A stretch of 64,000 nt of DNA from Cristatella mucedo. Taxonomy: Eukaryota > Bryozoa > Phylactolaemata > Cristatellidae. The stretch spans positions 124,001 through 188,000 of the forward strand of contig WPIO01000160.1 of the NCBI GenBank assembly GCA_009760855.2. The letters are read 5' to 3'. The translations under genes and the position numbers were made by a program. The notes under the pieces were generated by a model that searched no databases, was not told the DNA's origin, and worked only from the letters and a program-made list of their open reading frames with translations. This document shows positions 1-11,394 of the stretch, piece after piece (within the stretch, counting starts at the first letter, position 1; each line of letters starts with the position of its first letter).

Positions 1-1025
1 AGATACACACATACATACACGCATGCACCATAAACGGTGTTAAGGTTATACTAATTGTACTAATTGAGCTAATCTAGCGGAAGTATCAGTGCCAGTGGAA
101 GTATTAGAAAGATCGCCTAAAACCAAAAAGGATGCTCAGAAATACTTAAGTGATCTTCAGCGTAGATCAGCAAGCTCTGTACACTCTGCATCAGTTATTT
201 ATACCACTTCTCTAAAGACCACTTCGAAAATTAATGATTAGGCGACACACGACACTGCATGCCCGTTGTTGGCACGAATGACCCCCAACTAATAGAAGCT
301 AGCCAATGGCCGCTCGCCTGCCGAAAATACACAGATCTAGCTAAAATGTTACTTAGCTTGCGCTTTAGTTGACCCAATTTTAGTGCATGAACAATGGTCG
401 ACGTATTTATTATTGCGCTCTGCTGTTTTCTGTTCAACTGCATTGTGGCGACTTGGCGCTTGCGACTACTAACCTTCGATAGATTTCATTTGACTTATTT
501 TTTTTTTTTATTGATTTGTTATCTATTTTAATTGAATCTCATTTGTGTTCGCTATGTGAACTCCAAACTGCGAGTGACTGCCTGCCTGCTAGATGTTATT
601 GAAGCTCAAATTTAGAACTTCGATTTGAAATACTGACTGGGGGCGTACTGCTACGGCGGCGTGTTAGATTACGTTTGTAAGTGTCACAATCTGCACAAAA
701 GGAGCTTGCCTGGAGGGAGAAAGCGGCGCAGTTGTTTTAATACCCGATTGCTTTTAACAGCATCAATAGCGCTCTAATATTAAAATTCTACCCTAATAGC
801 GCTCTATCGCTCACTTTTATCATTTCGCTAAGGATCCGAGATTTTTCAAGAAAAAACGCCAAGGTCGTTAACATTAGGTTTGTAGCCATTATAACATACA
901 TAGGCATAAGCAACAAATGAAATTTTGTTTTATGGTTTCGAAATCGCGATCACCGCCCCGTAAAGCAAGCACTTTACTGCGGATACAGCAAGGATCGGGC
1001 GTGGAGCATGTGTATGCATTTATCA
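1..1025. other. intergenic or intronic, no gene seen
   Basis: This is AT-rich, non-repetitive sequence with only short open frames and no recognisable domain. It may be an intron of the plus-strand gene whose last exon appears to lie at 1568-1666. I saw no promoter or RNA gene. Confidence 0.4.
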
Positions 1026-1097
1026 AAGCGCCTAGAGAGAGATTAAGTTCACTGAGGGCGCTTTATCAAGTGCATTATTATTATTATTATTATTTAA
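1026..1097 (+). repeat. L2-A LINE 3' tail fragment
   Basis: The segment 'gcgcctagagagagatta' followed by 'gagggcgctttatcaagtgc' and ATT repeats is the extreme 3' end of the L2-A family, best seen after the intact ORF at 43239-45341. It is a severely 5'-truncated copy. Confidence 0.8.
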
Positions 1098-1567
1098 CGG
1101 CATGTTCGTATCAAAATACACTTTGATCCGTCACTCTGGAGCTCCGCCTGACTAATTCTATAGCACTCGTTACTCGGACATTCTAGTGTACTTCAGGCTC
1201 CCCTATTCGCTAATTCAGGCGTCTGTTTAACGTGCCAACAATTCTTCTGAGATCTCGCATTTAGTACTATGATCACAAACCAAAAAACCCGTGGACTGAC
1301 ACCTGACCTGAAATCATTTACATAGAAGCATGAACCCATTCCATTCGTCGAAATATTTTCTCGGTACTACTGAATACATTGGTCTTGTGCTTGCTGAAAC
1401 TGTAACACCACTTATCGGCTGAATTTTTTCTGTTCCAGCAGTATTAAGTGCACAGTTCTCTTAGAGCGCTGCCAAACCACATTTTTAATTTTACCATTAT
1501 ATATGTAAATACATCTAATGTACCTGTTTTTATATTTATTAAGCAAACTAAACCTTTGGCGTTTCAG

Positions 1568-1666
1568 ACCGCTCGAAGGCTGAGCAAGATGATTGGCTTG
1601 GATTCAGAGGATGTGATCTGCTTCGCGATGACGTTGTACGCTCTTTTTGTTCGCACCGATGACTAG
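1568..1666 (+). CDS. probable terminal coding exon of an unidentified gene
   Basis: A strong acceptor (pyrimidine-rich 'cctttggcgtttcag') is followed by 32 sense codons and TAG. The peptide begins TARRLSKMIGLDSEDVICFA and ends LYALFVRTDD; its composition is protein-like rather than repeat-derived. A variant poly(A) signal ATTAAA lies at 1699-1704, about 33 nt after the stop, which suggests a very short 3' UTR. The exon appears to start in phase 0. No upstream exon was found, so the gene would lie mostly to the left of the window. The stop codon sits inside a perfect 20-bp palindrome (1655-1674). I do not recognise the protein. The exon could be a chance open frame; acceptor, stop and poly(A) signal together make it a fair candidate. 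Confidence 0.4.
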   Translation, partial: TARRLSKMIGLDSEDVICFAMTLYALFVRTDD

Positions 1667-1674
1667 TCATCGGT
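1655..1674. repeat. perfect 20-bp palindrome over a stop codon
   Basis: Arms 'accgatgact' and 'agtcatcggt' abut with no loop. The palindrome overlaps the last codons and TAG of the putative exon at 1568-1666. Confidence 0.85.
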
Positions 1675-1704
1675 ACCAATAGGGTAATAGTGCCTATGAT
1701 TAAA

Positions 1705-2254
1705 GTGCCAGCTGACTTAATTTTTTTACTTCAATTGTCTTTGTCGTTAGGATTGCATCACGGGATGCATCAGTTAACATCTGCAGTGCGGGCTTCCCGT
1801 AACCCTCTGCTATCATTTTGAATTGCTTCGTCAGCTGCTGATGGCTAGGGTCGTGCTGCTCCAGTCTCGTTAATACTATGATAACTATCTAGTGCATACC
1901 AGTATTTATAATCGCAGGATATTTTGACCTGGCCCAGTCCCGTTGGAAACGTGCATGCGACCTAACATTTGTCCATGTACAATCACCTGTCTAAACGGAA
2001 ATGAGATGCCACGTACCAGAAACACGAGTTTTGTATAGCACCAGTACACTTGCTAGAGCAAATATATGCATAAAAAACACAGCTGGTGACATAAATTGAC
2101 TGAAAAATAGGTATCCGACATATACACCTGCTTTTATGCTCAGGAGATTCCACTGACGACCAGATAAAACGACTATCCCAACTTGCCCGTAAGCCACAGA
2201 TGTACATGCAAACAAAAAGTCCTCTCGTGATCAATGTAATGAGCCGTGTAGCGT
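1705..2254. other. no gene seen
   Basis: Unique-looking sequence. Short open frames on the minus strand near 1983-2234 have no recognisable domain and overlap one another. Confidence 0.4.
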
Positions 2255-2443
2255 ACTAGCCACTAACCATATTTGCATGCTGACCCTGTGCATGTCACCC
2301 CTAACCCTGGTATTTATGTTTATGAAGCATGGTATTACTCACCATTCAATCGCGCTTCCCTTTGCAGCAAATGTGAAGCGCCTAGAAAGAGATTGAGTTC
2401 TCTGAGGGCGCTTTATCAAGTGCATTATTATTATTATAATTAT
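2255..2443 (+). repeat. L2-A LINE 3' UTR fragment
   Basis: It matches the L2-A 3' UTR after 45341 almost from end to end: 'gcatgctgaccctgtgcatg', 'ttactcaccattcaat', 'tttgcagcaaatgt', then the conserved tail and ATT repeats. Confidence 0.85.
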
Positions 2444-2892
2444 CCTATGTGCATGCATATAGTACACTAAGAATGCTCAGGCAAGGGCTTAAGCATGCTG
2501 TTATCTAAGTACTCTTGACGACCTAGAACCCAACTAACCGAATGCAGGAAGACTAGGACGGCTTGCTCAGTTGACGACACGTGTATTGATTAATATGGTG
2601 AGAATGACCTGCACACTACCGAAAGAAAACAGGCAAATATAATAATCCTCTTGCTGCGTGGCAGCAAGAGGAATCGGCGAGAGGAACAATCACAGCGGCT
2701 GCATGAGAGCCAAGGCCTTGACCTTGCCACACCGCACTGCAGCGTGACAGGCCCAGCGTCAACCTGAGAGATCGGGAAGTCTACAGCTTAGACACGGTCC
2801 AATCGACAAGGTCCATCGGAATGACCAGCTGTCGTAGAATGCATAGTACCAGGCTTCTCGAGCGAATGTGCAGCACGGATGCCTAACCAGAA
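2444..2892 (-). other. 3' flank / probable 3' UTR of the zinc-finger gene
   Basis: This is downstream of the stop at 2893-2895 on the minus strand. I could not find a convincing AATAAA. A 12-bp hairpin (2646-2672) lies about 220-250 nt after the stop and might be transcribed in the 3' UTR. Confidence 0.35.
2646..2672. repeat. 12-bp perfect hairpin, 3-nt loop
   Basis: 'tcctcttgctgc' at 2646-2657 pairs exactly with 'gcagcaagagga' at 2661-2672 around the loop 'gtg'. It lies in the probable 3' UTR of the minus-strand zinc-finger gene. It does not have the 6-bp stem and 4-nt loop of a histone 3' stem-loop. Confidence 0.8.
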
Positions 2893-3425
2893 TTACTGCC
2901 CTGGGAAGTGGACGTTGCCGAAGCCGGAGGAGTGACCAGGCACTTTCGTCAATGACAACAAATCGGAGTGAGAAAACGGTTCAACGGGGGCGACGCTCTG
3001 TGTCACTGCGATCCCGTAAGGTGAAACGGCTCCGCCCACGCCATCGAAAAGGTCTCCGCTGCTGCCTCCGAACAAGCCTCGGCTGAGGATGGCTGTGCTT
3101 GGCTTGTAAGCACTGTCCGAGCACAGCCAGTACGGCTGGCCGAGCGCTGGGTTTGCCAGCGTGTGGCCGCCGCCACCGGGGGCAAAGCCGAAGCCGTGTG
3201 GGTCCAGTTCTGCTGAGCAGCTAGGCCATCGGTAGGGTTCGCGCTGTGAAAGTGACATCTGCAGGCTCTGCAGGTCGGATTGCATGTACGGCGAGAAATA
3301 GTTAGGGCAACCTCCATCGCCCATAGTTACAGGCCCTCCAAGCTGCCAGTTCGGGTCGGCTTTGCAGCTTTCACCCAAAGACGTCAAATATGAAGGAGTG
3401 TCCACGGGGCTTCGTAGCACATGAC
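2893..3425 (-). CDS. lin-29: LIN-29/Rotund/ZNF384-type zinc-finger protein, last exon
   Basis: This is the C-terminal exon. The acceptor at 3427-3426 is excellent ('ttgtttctactgcag'), and the frame runs open for 177 codons including the TAA at 2895-2893. Joined to the donor after 4867 it gives ...GGGSM-RS-HVLRSPVDTPS... with no frame break. The peptide has no zinc finger. It is rich in Gly, Pro, Ser and aromatics (for example PNYFSPYMQSDLQSL, FGFAPGGGG), like a disordered regulatory tail. C-terminal tails of this family are poorly conserved, so the call rests on splice phase, ORF length and ordinary composition. The alternative is that the previous exon reads through its donor and stops at 4850, in which case this would be an alternative 3' exon. 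The symbol denotes the family, not a species name. Confidence 0.65.
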
Positions 3426-4866
3426 CTGCAGTAGAAACAAGATGTCGGTCAGTGCTCGTGCACGATGCAAGTAACCCAGCATCTAACAGTGGCTCTTGAA
3501 TCGGTCCAGGTATAATGGCACCAATGCTACTGATCGCTATAGCTACTACAGTCAAAGACACACTTCAAATTCACAGCTTACATCGACATAGTGGGATCTA
3601 AATTAAGTCATTCCGATCTCTATGGAGTTCGTGTTCTGACCGACGATCGTCTGCTACATGAATGCCAACTGACATACGATCGGCTAGGAGCCAATGAAAG
3701 CAAAAGAGCGGACTTCACTAATTCACTGTCAGACACTGGTTGCTGACTCGGCAAAATTGCTGAGACAGATAGAGTCTCTTGTTGAGGCAGAAAATCTGGA
3801 ATCAATGCATAAAGTAGTTAAGACGATGGCTAGTTCGATATAGACCATAGAACTCGAACAGTATCCGAGAAACTGAACTATCTCTCATCTCCTAATCAGT
3901 AGGTAATGCTCACTAAGGAAAAGTGGCAGTTGAGTTGAGGGGCGTGTACTAAACAAAAAGGAAAGAATAGCAGGCTGACTGTCAGCCTCACTCACTTATA
4001 TAGGAGCATAGGACTATATACTATATATATATTTATTTATTTATATATAAGAGCATAGATACAGGACTTATAGGAGCAGAGAAGTCTTATCGTAACCATA
4101 GTGACCTAAGCCTGCTTTCAGTGGGCTTCAAAAAGAATGGCTGCGACAGGATTTGAGCTCACGATCTGATTACTAACGTGTAGGCACATTACCCTGGAGC
4201 TAACTAATATAGACGAAGTCGTGATTAAGAGACACTTCTATACGGTTAAAATAAGGGGGAAAAATTAATAATGAAATTGCTAAGATAACGGAAAGGAAAT
4301 GAGTGTTTTTAGTTTTGCATTTACCCACTTGCATTTCTCTTGCTCCTAGACCTAGCGTCCCTTTTTAGTCACTTCGAAGCACACGAGACAGGGACGCACG
4401 ATTTTTTCTTGGAAGATGAAGGCTCATCGAGCTCAGAAATCGTGCAGAGTCTGCAGGGCATCAAGTAGCATAAAGTCGAAACCAAATTGGACGTTTCGCT
4501 ATTAGGCCTACCGGGGCCTCAGAAGCAGTAACAGTGAGTCGATTCGACTGGCTATTATTCACCATTCTCCGAATGTTGCTGCTAGCAAGTTTGCAGTGAA
4601 GAAACTACGATCTGGCCTCGACTGGCTGGCGCCTTCCCTTTGACACAGCCTAAACTGACAGTGTACCACATCTCATCGAACCGCTAAGCTGGCGAGGGGG
4701 GTCAACCTTCGAAGTTCCACTTACTATTGGCCAGGCTTTTTAAATTCTTCACTGAAATAAACCTGGGAAGGCAGGCCAGTTAAAGAATACGGCGACACTC
4801 TCCTAAGCACACCGCACGGCGCTATCGACTCGCGATGACACCAGGCCTCTCAGGCCGTGTACCTAC
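3426..4866 (-). other. intron of the zinc-finger gene (about 1.44 kb)
   Basis: Its donor is GTAGGT at 4866-4861 and its acceptor is 'tttctactgcag' at 3426. It contains short AT runs near 4020-4050 and no recognised repeat or gene. Confidence 0.6.
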
Positions 4867-5729
4867 TTCTCATGCTCCCACCACCGATTTGGTCAAGAAT
4901 CGAAGGAAGTGCCACAGGTGCAGCCACTTGTTTTTTTTCCGATGTAGTAGACAGTAGCAGATCCTGGGGGCCTGCCGCCATCAGCGGCAGCGTTGCCTGA
5001 GTCGTTGTGTCGGCAGAGACATTGAGCAGCGGCGACCTGCCTGGGCAGGATGGCTCTGGAGCAACGACCGTCATGGCTTGCTCTGACGAAGCAGACACGC
5101 AGACGAGAGGCGCCATCGCCGGCTGAGGACATAGGGCGGTTGGCGGCCGTACGCCTCCACTGCCGCTACTGCTGCTGCTGCTGCTGCTTCCACCGTCACA
5201 CCAGCTGCCACTCTTCGGCGACGGCTGTTGTCTGCCATCAAGGCCGAGAAAGAAGCGATGCTCTCCAGAGCGAACGCTGGCTTGGGCTACACCGAGACTT
5301 GTCAGCGAGAGACCATTGCCCGAGGACAGCTGCTCGTGTTGCTGTGGCAGCAGCTGGCGCTGCACGTGCTCACCGGCCACATGCTGACCATGGTGATGCA
5401 GCAGTAGCTGCTGCACGGCTAACGGCGCTTGCCTTGGCGCCTGCGGCAGCATGGGCTCTGCAGCTCTGCTTGCAGCCTCTGCCAGCTGAAGCACTTGCAG
5501 CTGCTGATGTTGCTGGGTGGAGGTACAGATAACCACACTCTTCTTCTCTGCAACGGCACTCGTTCCGTTGTGTTTGACCTTGATGTGGTTTTGCAGGTAA
5601 GTGTCCTGAGTGTAGCTCTTGTCGCACAGATGACAACGGAACGCCCTCGCACGCCTGGTGCCCAGGTGGGTGGGTACGTGACTTAGCAGACTCTCCTTGT
5701 CCAGGAAGCACTTGTAGCAGGAGGTGCAC
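4867..5729 (-). CDS. lin-29: LIN-29/Rotund/ZNF384-type zinc-finger protein, exon with fingers 4 and 5
   Basis: It encodes residues about 133-419 counted from the exon at 14341. Finger 4 begins CTSCYKCFLDKESLL and ends H-VPT-H; finger 5 begins CHLCDKSYTQDTYLQ and ends H-IKVK-H. CxSCYKCF followed by a finger with SYTQxTYLQxH is characteristic of LIN-29 and the Rotund/Squeeze and ZNF384/362 relatives. After the fingers comes a long low-complexity region: Gln/His/Leu-rich, then a run of eight serines in Ser/Gly-rich sequence (CTG/GCT repeats on the plus strand near 5160-5190), then a Ser/Thr/Pro-rich stretch. The acceptor 'ttactactttctcag' at 5730 completes the split codon from the preceding exon exactly (TAC AA + G TGC). 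The preferred donor at 4866 keeps frame with 2893-3425. A second GT at 4862-4861 ('tag|gtacac') would shift frame, and read-through stops at 4850. Confidence 0.88.
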
Positions 5730-6504
5730 CTGAGAAAGTAGTAAGCGAGCAGACTCGTATTGTGTGCAGGACACGTGACCGAAGAAAAGTAAGCTGGCGC
5801 CTGCTGTGAACCCATGCAGCTTGATCCAGGTCTGCACCACTGTGCCACCAATTTTCCTCAACAGTTCACGTGCCCAACGGTTCGTCACACTCGACAGCAT
5901 CGCTCGGTATTTACTACAGCTTCGATCGCCACAAATACTTTCTACCCTGGTTTGGCACAGGGGAATGGCGCTCACCTTTATTGGCATAGGCCAAGTGCCT
6001 GGATAGAGATTCTGTTTTCTTAGGCCGCAATACAAACGAATTAAATTTTATTCATTTCGCATAAATAATATATAATAATAATGGTTTCATTATAATTATA
6101 TTATCATGTTTAGTTATAACTACATTAGCTACAATTATTAGTTATAATTAAAATTGTAATTAAGAATCTGCTAACAATAATTTACAGTCACCAGAACTTC
6201 ATCATAAGACCAGGGGGATTTGATCACACCTTGAGACCCTGGACGCTTGTGCTGTTGCCAGGCGTGCAGTAGGCAATGGCCACTGTTTCCCGGAAGAAGG
6301 GCCAGTGACAGCCACCGCAGAGGCAGCTTCTGCAGCTGTACTAAAGTGGCTGGAGAATCAAAGCGATCCTCACCTTTCTGTTCTTTCTGTTCTTCTGTTT
6401 CTTCGGAACGTGCTGCGATTCTGACTAGAGGTCACCTCTAACTCTTACATTTGCAAGTGTGTCCGAGCTCTGCCTGTGCTCGTCTGCTACGTCCATCCGT
6501 GCCG

Positions 6505-6868
<364 letters not shown>

Positions 6869-7429
6869 ACGTCGTCTAAGGTTAGCCTAAGTGAACATCA
6901 TGTGCACCGCTCCGATTCCAACAGATTAACAAAAAAAGAAGAAGAAAGCAAGAAGAAGCAGCATCTCTATCTCATCTACTCGTCTCTCAACTCTCATTAC
7001 TCCACCCACAGGCAATACTACACTCGCCCGACCTTCGAAAACTAAGCTGCCTTTCAACCCTCGTGCACCGTCTGCTGCCAGTCCATACTGATTGCAGCGT
7101 TCTTGCTTGGCTTCATCTTATCATTTTCCAATCTCACTCCTTTCCAGCTCATTTTTTCAAACTCCAGTCAGCAGCACTAGCAGCTTATATTTAACCGTTC
7201 AGAACGGCACTTCTTTTATTCGCTGATTCCACCGTCTGATTTTGCATGCAGTTACAGGAACAGTGAACACTACAAAGGTGTCTTAACCATTGCTTTGCAC
7301 CTAAACATCAACAGCCCTCTCGGGCGTGTGCAGATGACTAATGATAATGATAATGATAATAAAAGACATTTGTAAAACACAAAGACAAATCATCACGGAC
7401 CGAGCAATGCTGTGAGTAACAGCTGGATT

Positions 7430-7800
7430 TTAATCTTTTTTTTAATTCCACAAACTCGGGGCTGTCGCGAAGTCAATAGGGAGAGTTCCAGGCTTTGGGT
7501 GCATACCATGTTAACACACGGTCTCAAGAGGATTTGACATTGGTTCGAGGCACAGCTAAAAGGCTTCAGACAGAAGAGCCAGTGCAATGTATGGCATGAT
7601 GCCTGGCCTGATCGAGTAGCAGTTCGTATAAGCCGTCGGAGCTAGAAAATGAGGGGACCTAAAAACGCCTGACAAAACCTCGAGTCGAGACGCAGTCGCA
7701 GACGAGGAGGAGGAGCCAGAAGGTCGGTGAGAAGTGGCTCGCCTAACGCTTCGATCGCGACTGTCGCGACCGACAGAGCTGGCTGCCACACAGTTTTGCT
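7430..7800 (-). repeat. decayed L2-A LINE fragment
   Basis: Conserved landmarks in order on the plus strand are 'gagttccaggctttggg', 'ggatttgacattggttcgag', 'aggggacctaaaa', 'caaaacctcga', 'gtcggtgagaagtgg' and a degenerate 'gctgccacacagttttgc'. They match the reverse complement of the RT C-terminal region and its downstream sequence, with heavy substitution. Confidence 0.7.
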
Positions 7801-9383
7801 TCGACTCCTATCGGTTCGTCGGACGGGAAGTGCCGGCTTTCAAGCTGCGAGAGGCCCAGCCCCAGTATGAGCCGCCTGCAGCCTTTGAGCCAGCAACGAG
7901 CTGCCGGGCCGGTAGGCGGCAGGCTTTGACAGCTATCCTCCCGAGGAACTGACGACCCAGTACCAAAACAAGAGACTAGAGCAGGTCTCGCCAACGGTCT
8001 CTAGTGCAACTCAGGACGTCGGTCGAGACCTTTTAGCAGTTAGCTCTACGTTGCCATTCTGCCCGGCCTCTGGAGGCAGGCGTCGGAGTAGGGTAGGCAG
8101 ACCGTGGCTGGGCAGCAGCAGCTGGTGCAGCTGCAGCTGCTGCTGCACCCATACATAATCAGGTCATGGGTATCGGGCTCGTTCGGTCGAGACCTTTTAC
8201 AAGTAGTAGCTCTTTACAAGCCGGTGGCTGCTAATGCCTCTCAATCTTGCTGATGTACAACGAAGGTGACTAAGACAGCCATAAGCAGGCTGGCCCCAGT
8301 CGACTGAATACCAGGCTGGCTGGCTGGCTGACTTGGCTGGCCGGATTTTGGTTGGCCGGGTCAGCAGTGATCCATGAACGCACCGCCGATAGCATCCGGC
8401 GGCCGCCGACTTAGGCAGAGCTGCAGCTGGCATGCGCAGCGGCAGCGAAGCTCAACTACTTACTAATGCGAATCGCCGCTAACGTCGAGCCGAACGGCTA
8501 GCCGCTGCCTCTGTCGAAAGGCGGGCGAAAGTCCATGTATGCCAGACGAACGAGATCATCCCACACCGACTAGGGGGATGTACCGGCGCCACTCCCTGGC
8601 GGATCAAGTAGCATTACAACTGTGCACGGAAATAGGACCAGCTCTGCATACCGTCCGTGCCCATCGCGGTTATTTATTGGTTCTGGCACCGGTTGTAAAG
8701 CTTTAGGACATGCCCTGTGCACTCAGTCCTGTTAGGGAGCTATGCAAATTACCTATTACCATTATTATTGTTTAGAAATCTTGACATACATTACCATTTT
8801 CCTCAAGCCGCCAAGATCACCCTACCAACTGATATCGCCTGACTTGACAGCATTTAAAAGAGGAGCTAAAAACGCCGGCTCCTTGCAGCACTTGCTCTCT
8901 GCCGACTGATATATCGACGTCTGATTTGACAAGACGATCCTTTAATGCCCAACCGTGAGTGGTGTTCAGCCCAAATCCAACGGAGGCTGCTGAATCAGCA
9001 TAAATATAAAATTCTCTTTGGAACTCTTTGGTTGGGGCGAGTGCCAAGGGACTCGTACTGCACTCCTACCCAGTTTTCCTTCCGACCTTGGCCTTGGCCC
9101 CCTTCTTCCTCGGTACACCATATTGAAATAGTGTGCAGAAAAATGCAGCAGCATCAATAACAAAGCAGCTAGTCTTAAAATGCCATGTCATTTCGAAGTG
9201 ACTCTATACTATTAATTGTTTTCAACTAATCCACAATAGCTTCAACCAGCGTGCAAATCTGCATTTCACGGCAGCATGCCAGCCAGCGAGATCGGGTAAA
9301 GGGGTAAAAAAAATATACTCCCCAGTTAGTGCTGCAGGACGACGAAGTGCAGATCTGCTGAAAGAGCGGCTTGAGAGACTTAC

Positions 9384-9489
9384 TTGTACGTCCGGTCCGT
9401 CATGTGTGACCTTGAGTGGCTCTGCAGGTTCGATAGCTGGGAAAAGGCCTTGGTGCATCCGGGCTGCTTACACTTGTAAGGCCTCTCGC
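9384..9489 (-). CDS. lin-29: LIN-29/Rotund/ZNF384-type zinc-finger protein, exon with finger 3
   Basis: A 106-nt exon. Read on the minus strand it gives GERPYKCKQPGC, TKAFSQLSNLQSH, SRSH, then MTDRTYK. Finger 3 has the C-X4-C spacing (CKQPGC) that LIN-29, Rotund/Squeeze and ZNF384/362 share at this position. SQLSNLQSH is the helix sequence expected there. Both splice sites are strong: acceptor 'ctcccttcttgcag' at 9490 and donor GTAAGT at 9383. The glycine of the TGERPY linker is split across the upstream intron (phase 1), and the Lys codon before finger 4 across the downstream one (phase 2). Both joins restore the family sequence, which makes this exon very secure. Confidence 0.93.
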
Positions 9490-10245
9490 CTGCAAGAAGG
9501 GAGAACATTCACTATCGTGGTTCGTGACCAAAGCCTACACTACCTAATAGCTCCCGGTCAGGCCTGCTGCTCTACGCTGGAAGGCAGGTATCGAAACGGC
9601 TGCTGCCTGATCTGCGGCACAGGCAGCAAACGAAATGGTGGCTGCCTGGTGGTGGAAAAGAGGTGCTCTGCAGATCAGCTGATTAAAATCGTCGCCATAA
9701 ACTACATTGCAGAAATCTGCAATTGCCTGCTCAAAGACTCTTAACAGACTATACTCGAGCACTTAACAGTGGACCCTAAGGTAAGACAAGGCAAACGACA
9801 ATAACAGCCGATTGATTTTCTGCGAACATGCACGTTACGTCGAATGATAATAGTTAATTAGCAATAGATTTGAAGGTGACGCTTACAAAAACCAGTGTAT
9901 CAAACCGAGAAATAATGAAAACACGCTTTTGGCCATTAAATTCGTTCAAATGCCGCTGCCATTACACTCGATTAAAGGTATAAGCACGACAGCTTTGCTC
10001 ATTTTGGAGGTACGACGTAATAAAGCTAAAGCGTGTGCAGCCATTCAAAACCGAGCTTCGACTATCCTGACATGGACCAGTGGGTCGACAGCATTAAAAC
10101 GAAGGGCCAATAGGAAATTGCACCCAACGCGACGGGGAAAAGATGCGACTACTGAAATTTTAATTCTAAATATTACTAATACTAATAATGATAATAATAA
10201 TAATAATAATAATAATAAGATTCAGCAGAGACCAAAGTTTGTGAG

Positions 10246-10272
10246 TGTCGACCCACAGGTTGAGAACCACTG
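10246..10272 (-). mobile_element. hAT-like DNA transposon terminus remnant
   Basis: Read on the minus strand the end is 'cagtggttctcaacctgtgg' followed by gtcgac. This is the classic terminal motif of Charlie/Tip100-like hAT elements. The flank 'ccctaggc' resembles the palindromic 8-bp hAT target preference. No matching second end with the same flank was found; a degenerate 'cagtgggtcgaca' occurs near 10078. Confidence 0.5.
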
Positions 10273-11394
10273 CCCTAGGCTAAGACGGCTGCGGCAGGCA
10301 GCATCAATACTGCTGGGAGACCTAGCCTCCCACGTGTCACACGCTGACAGACAAATTGATCGTAATGTCGCTATTCAAAAACGTGAGCAGTACGTGTGTG
10401 TCAGTTGCCCAAATGAAGGTGTTATCGATGGCTATAGACGAAAAATACTGAAATTTGGCGACGATGGAGTCATTGCTCATTGTCAGAAGACACCCCTCCA
10501 CCGATGGCCTGTCTATGCATGCTTCCTGCCATGCGTCCAGGGAGCGTAATCTAGCGTTGCAATCACAGATGCTTATTTATAACTGCTCAACGCTAAATCC
10601 CACTAAATTCTACGAATGTTGCCAGTACCTCAATTAGGCTTTGCTGATAACTGAACCAGCTCTACTAACCTAACAAGCCATTCCTTTTGTTAAACACCGC
10701 CGAGCTTGGTTTAGGGAAGATTACGCTGCTACAGTGAACCAGTCAATCAATCTACAGCCTGAATCCAATTGCTAATCGCACGGTCGCAGGATATTGCACG
10801 CCCGCGCCGATGGGTGCATCCCATGCACGACATGAAAGCTGCAAAGCGAAAGTGAAAACTGCAAAGCGAAAGGAAAGCCGGCGGAGGCACGGTGGAGGCT
10901 AACTGACGTACAGCAGCCATCAGCTACAGCAACAGCCGTCTGCAGCTGCCTCCGTGGTCACGTGAAAGTGAAAGCAGAGGCAATAAAGAGGTGAAAGAGG
11001 CATGTAGAGCTCTTAACGGCATCTGCCAGCCGGGTAAGGCACAGAATCAAGACTTGCGAGGCAGCAGTGGCCAGCTTGAACTGCAATAGGCGGAAGGAAG
11101 CAGGTGGCTGGTGCTAAGAAATCAAGAGGAGGGTGGCTGCTGCATGCTGGTGGCATCTGCACCGGCGAATGCTGTAGGCGAATTCTGCTGTTCGATCTCA
11201 AAACAAGAAGGCATTAGCACTGCCGGATTAGACCTGGGCCAGCAGCCAGTGGCCAGACCAGCGAGGCCTTCTTTCGCAGGCATATATACACAGCAGAGGC
11301 CTGGGCAAAGCATGCCGGTGAGCTCGGGCCATCACACCAGGCACCCAGCACGAAATGGATGACAGTGCTCCTGTGAGTAGCCGCATCTTTATAG

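Noticed and set aside
3620-3805. Additional exon of the zinc-finger gene
   Set aside because: A 61-codon frame lies within the intron but lacks convincing splice sites and is not needed for frame continuity.
9929-10549. 206-codon plus-strand open frame
   Set aside because: It runs through AAT repeats and a hAT terminus within an intron of the minus-strand gene, and has no domain.
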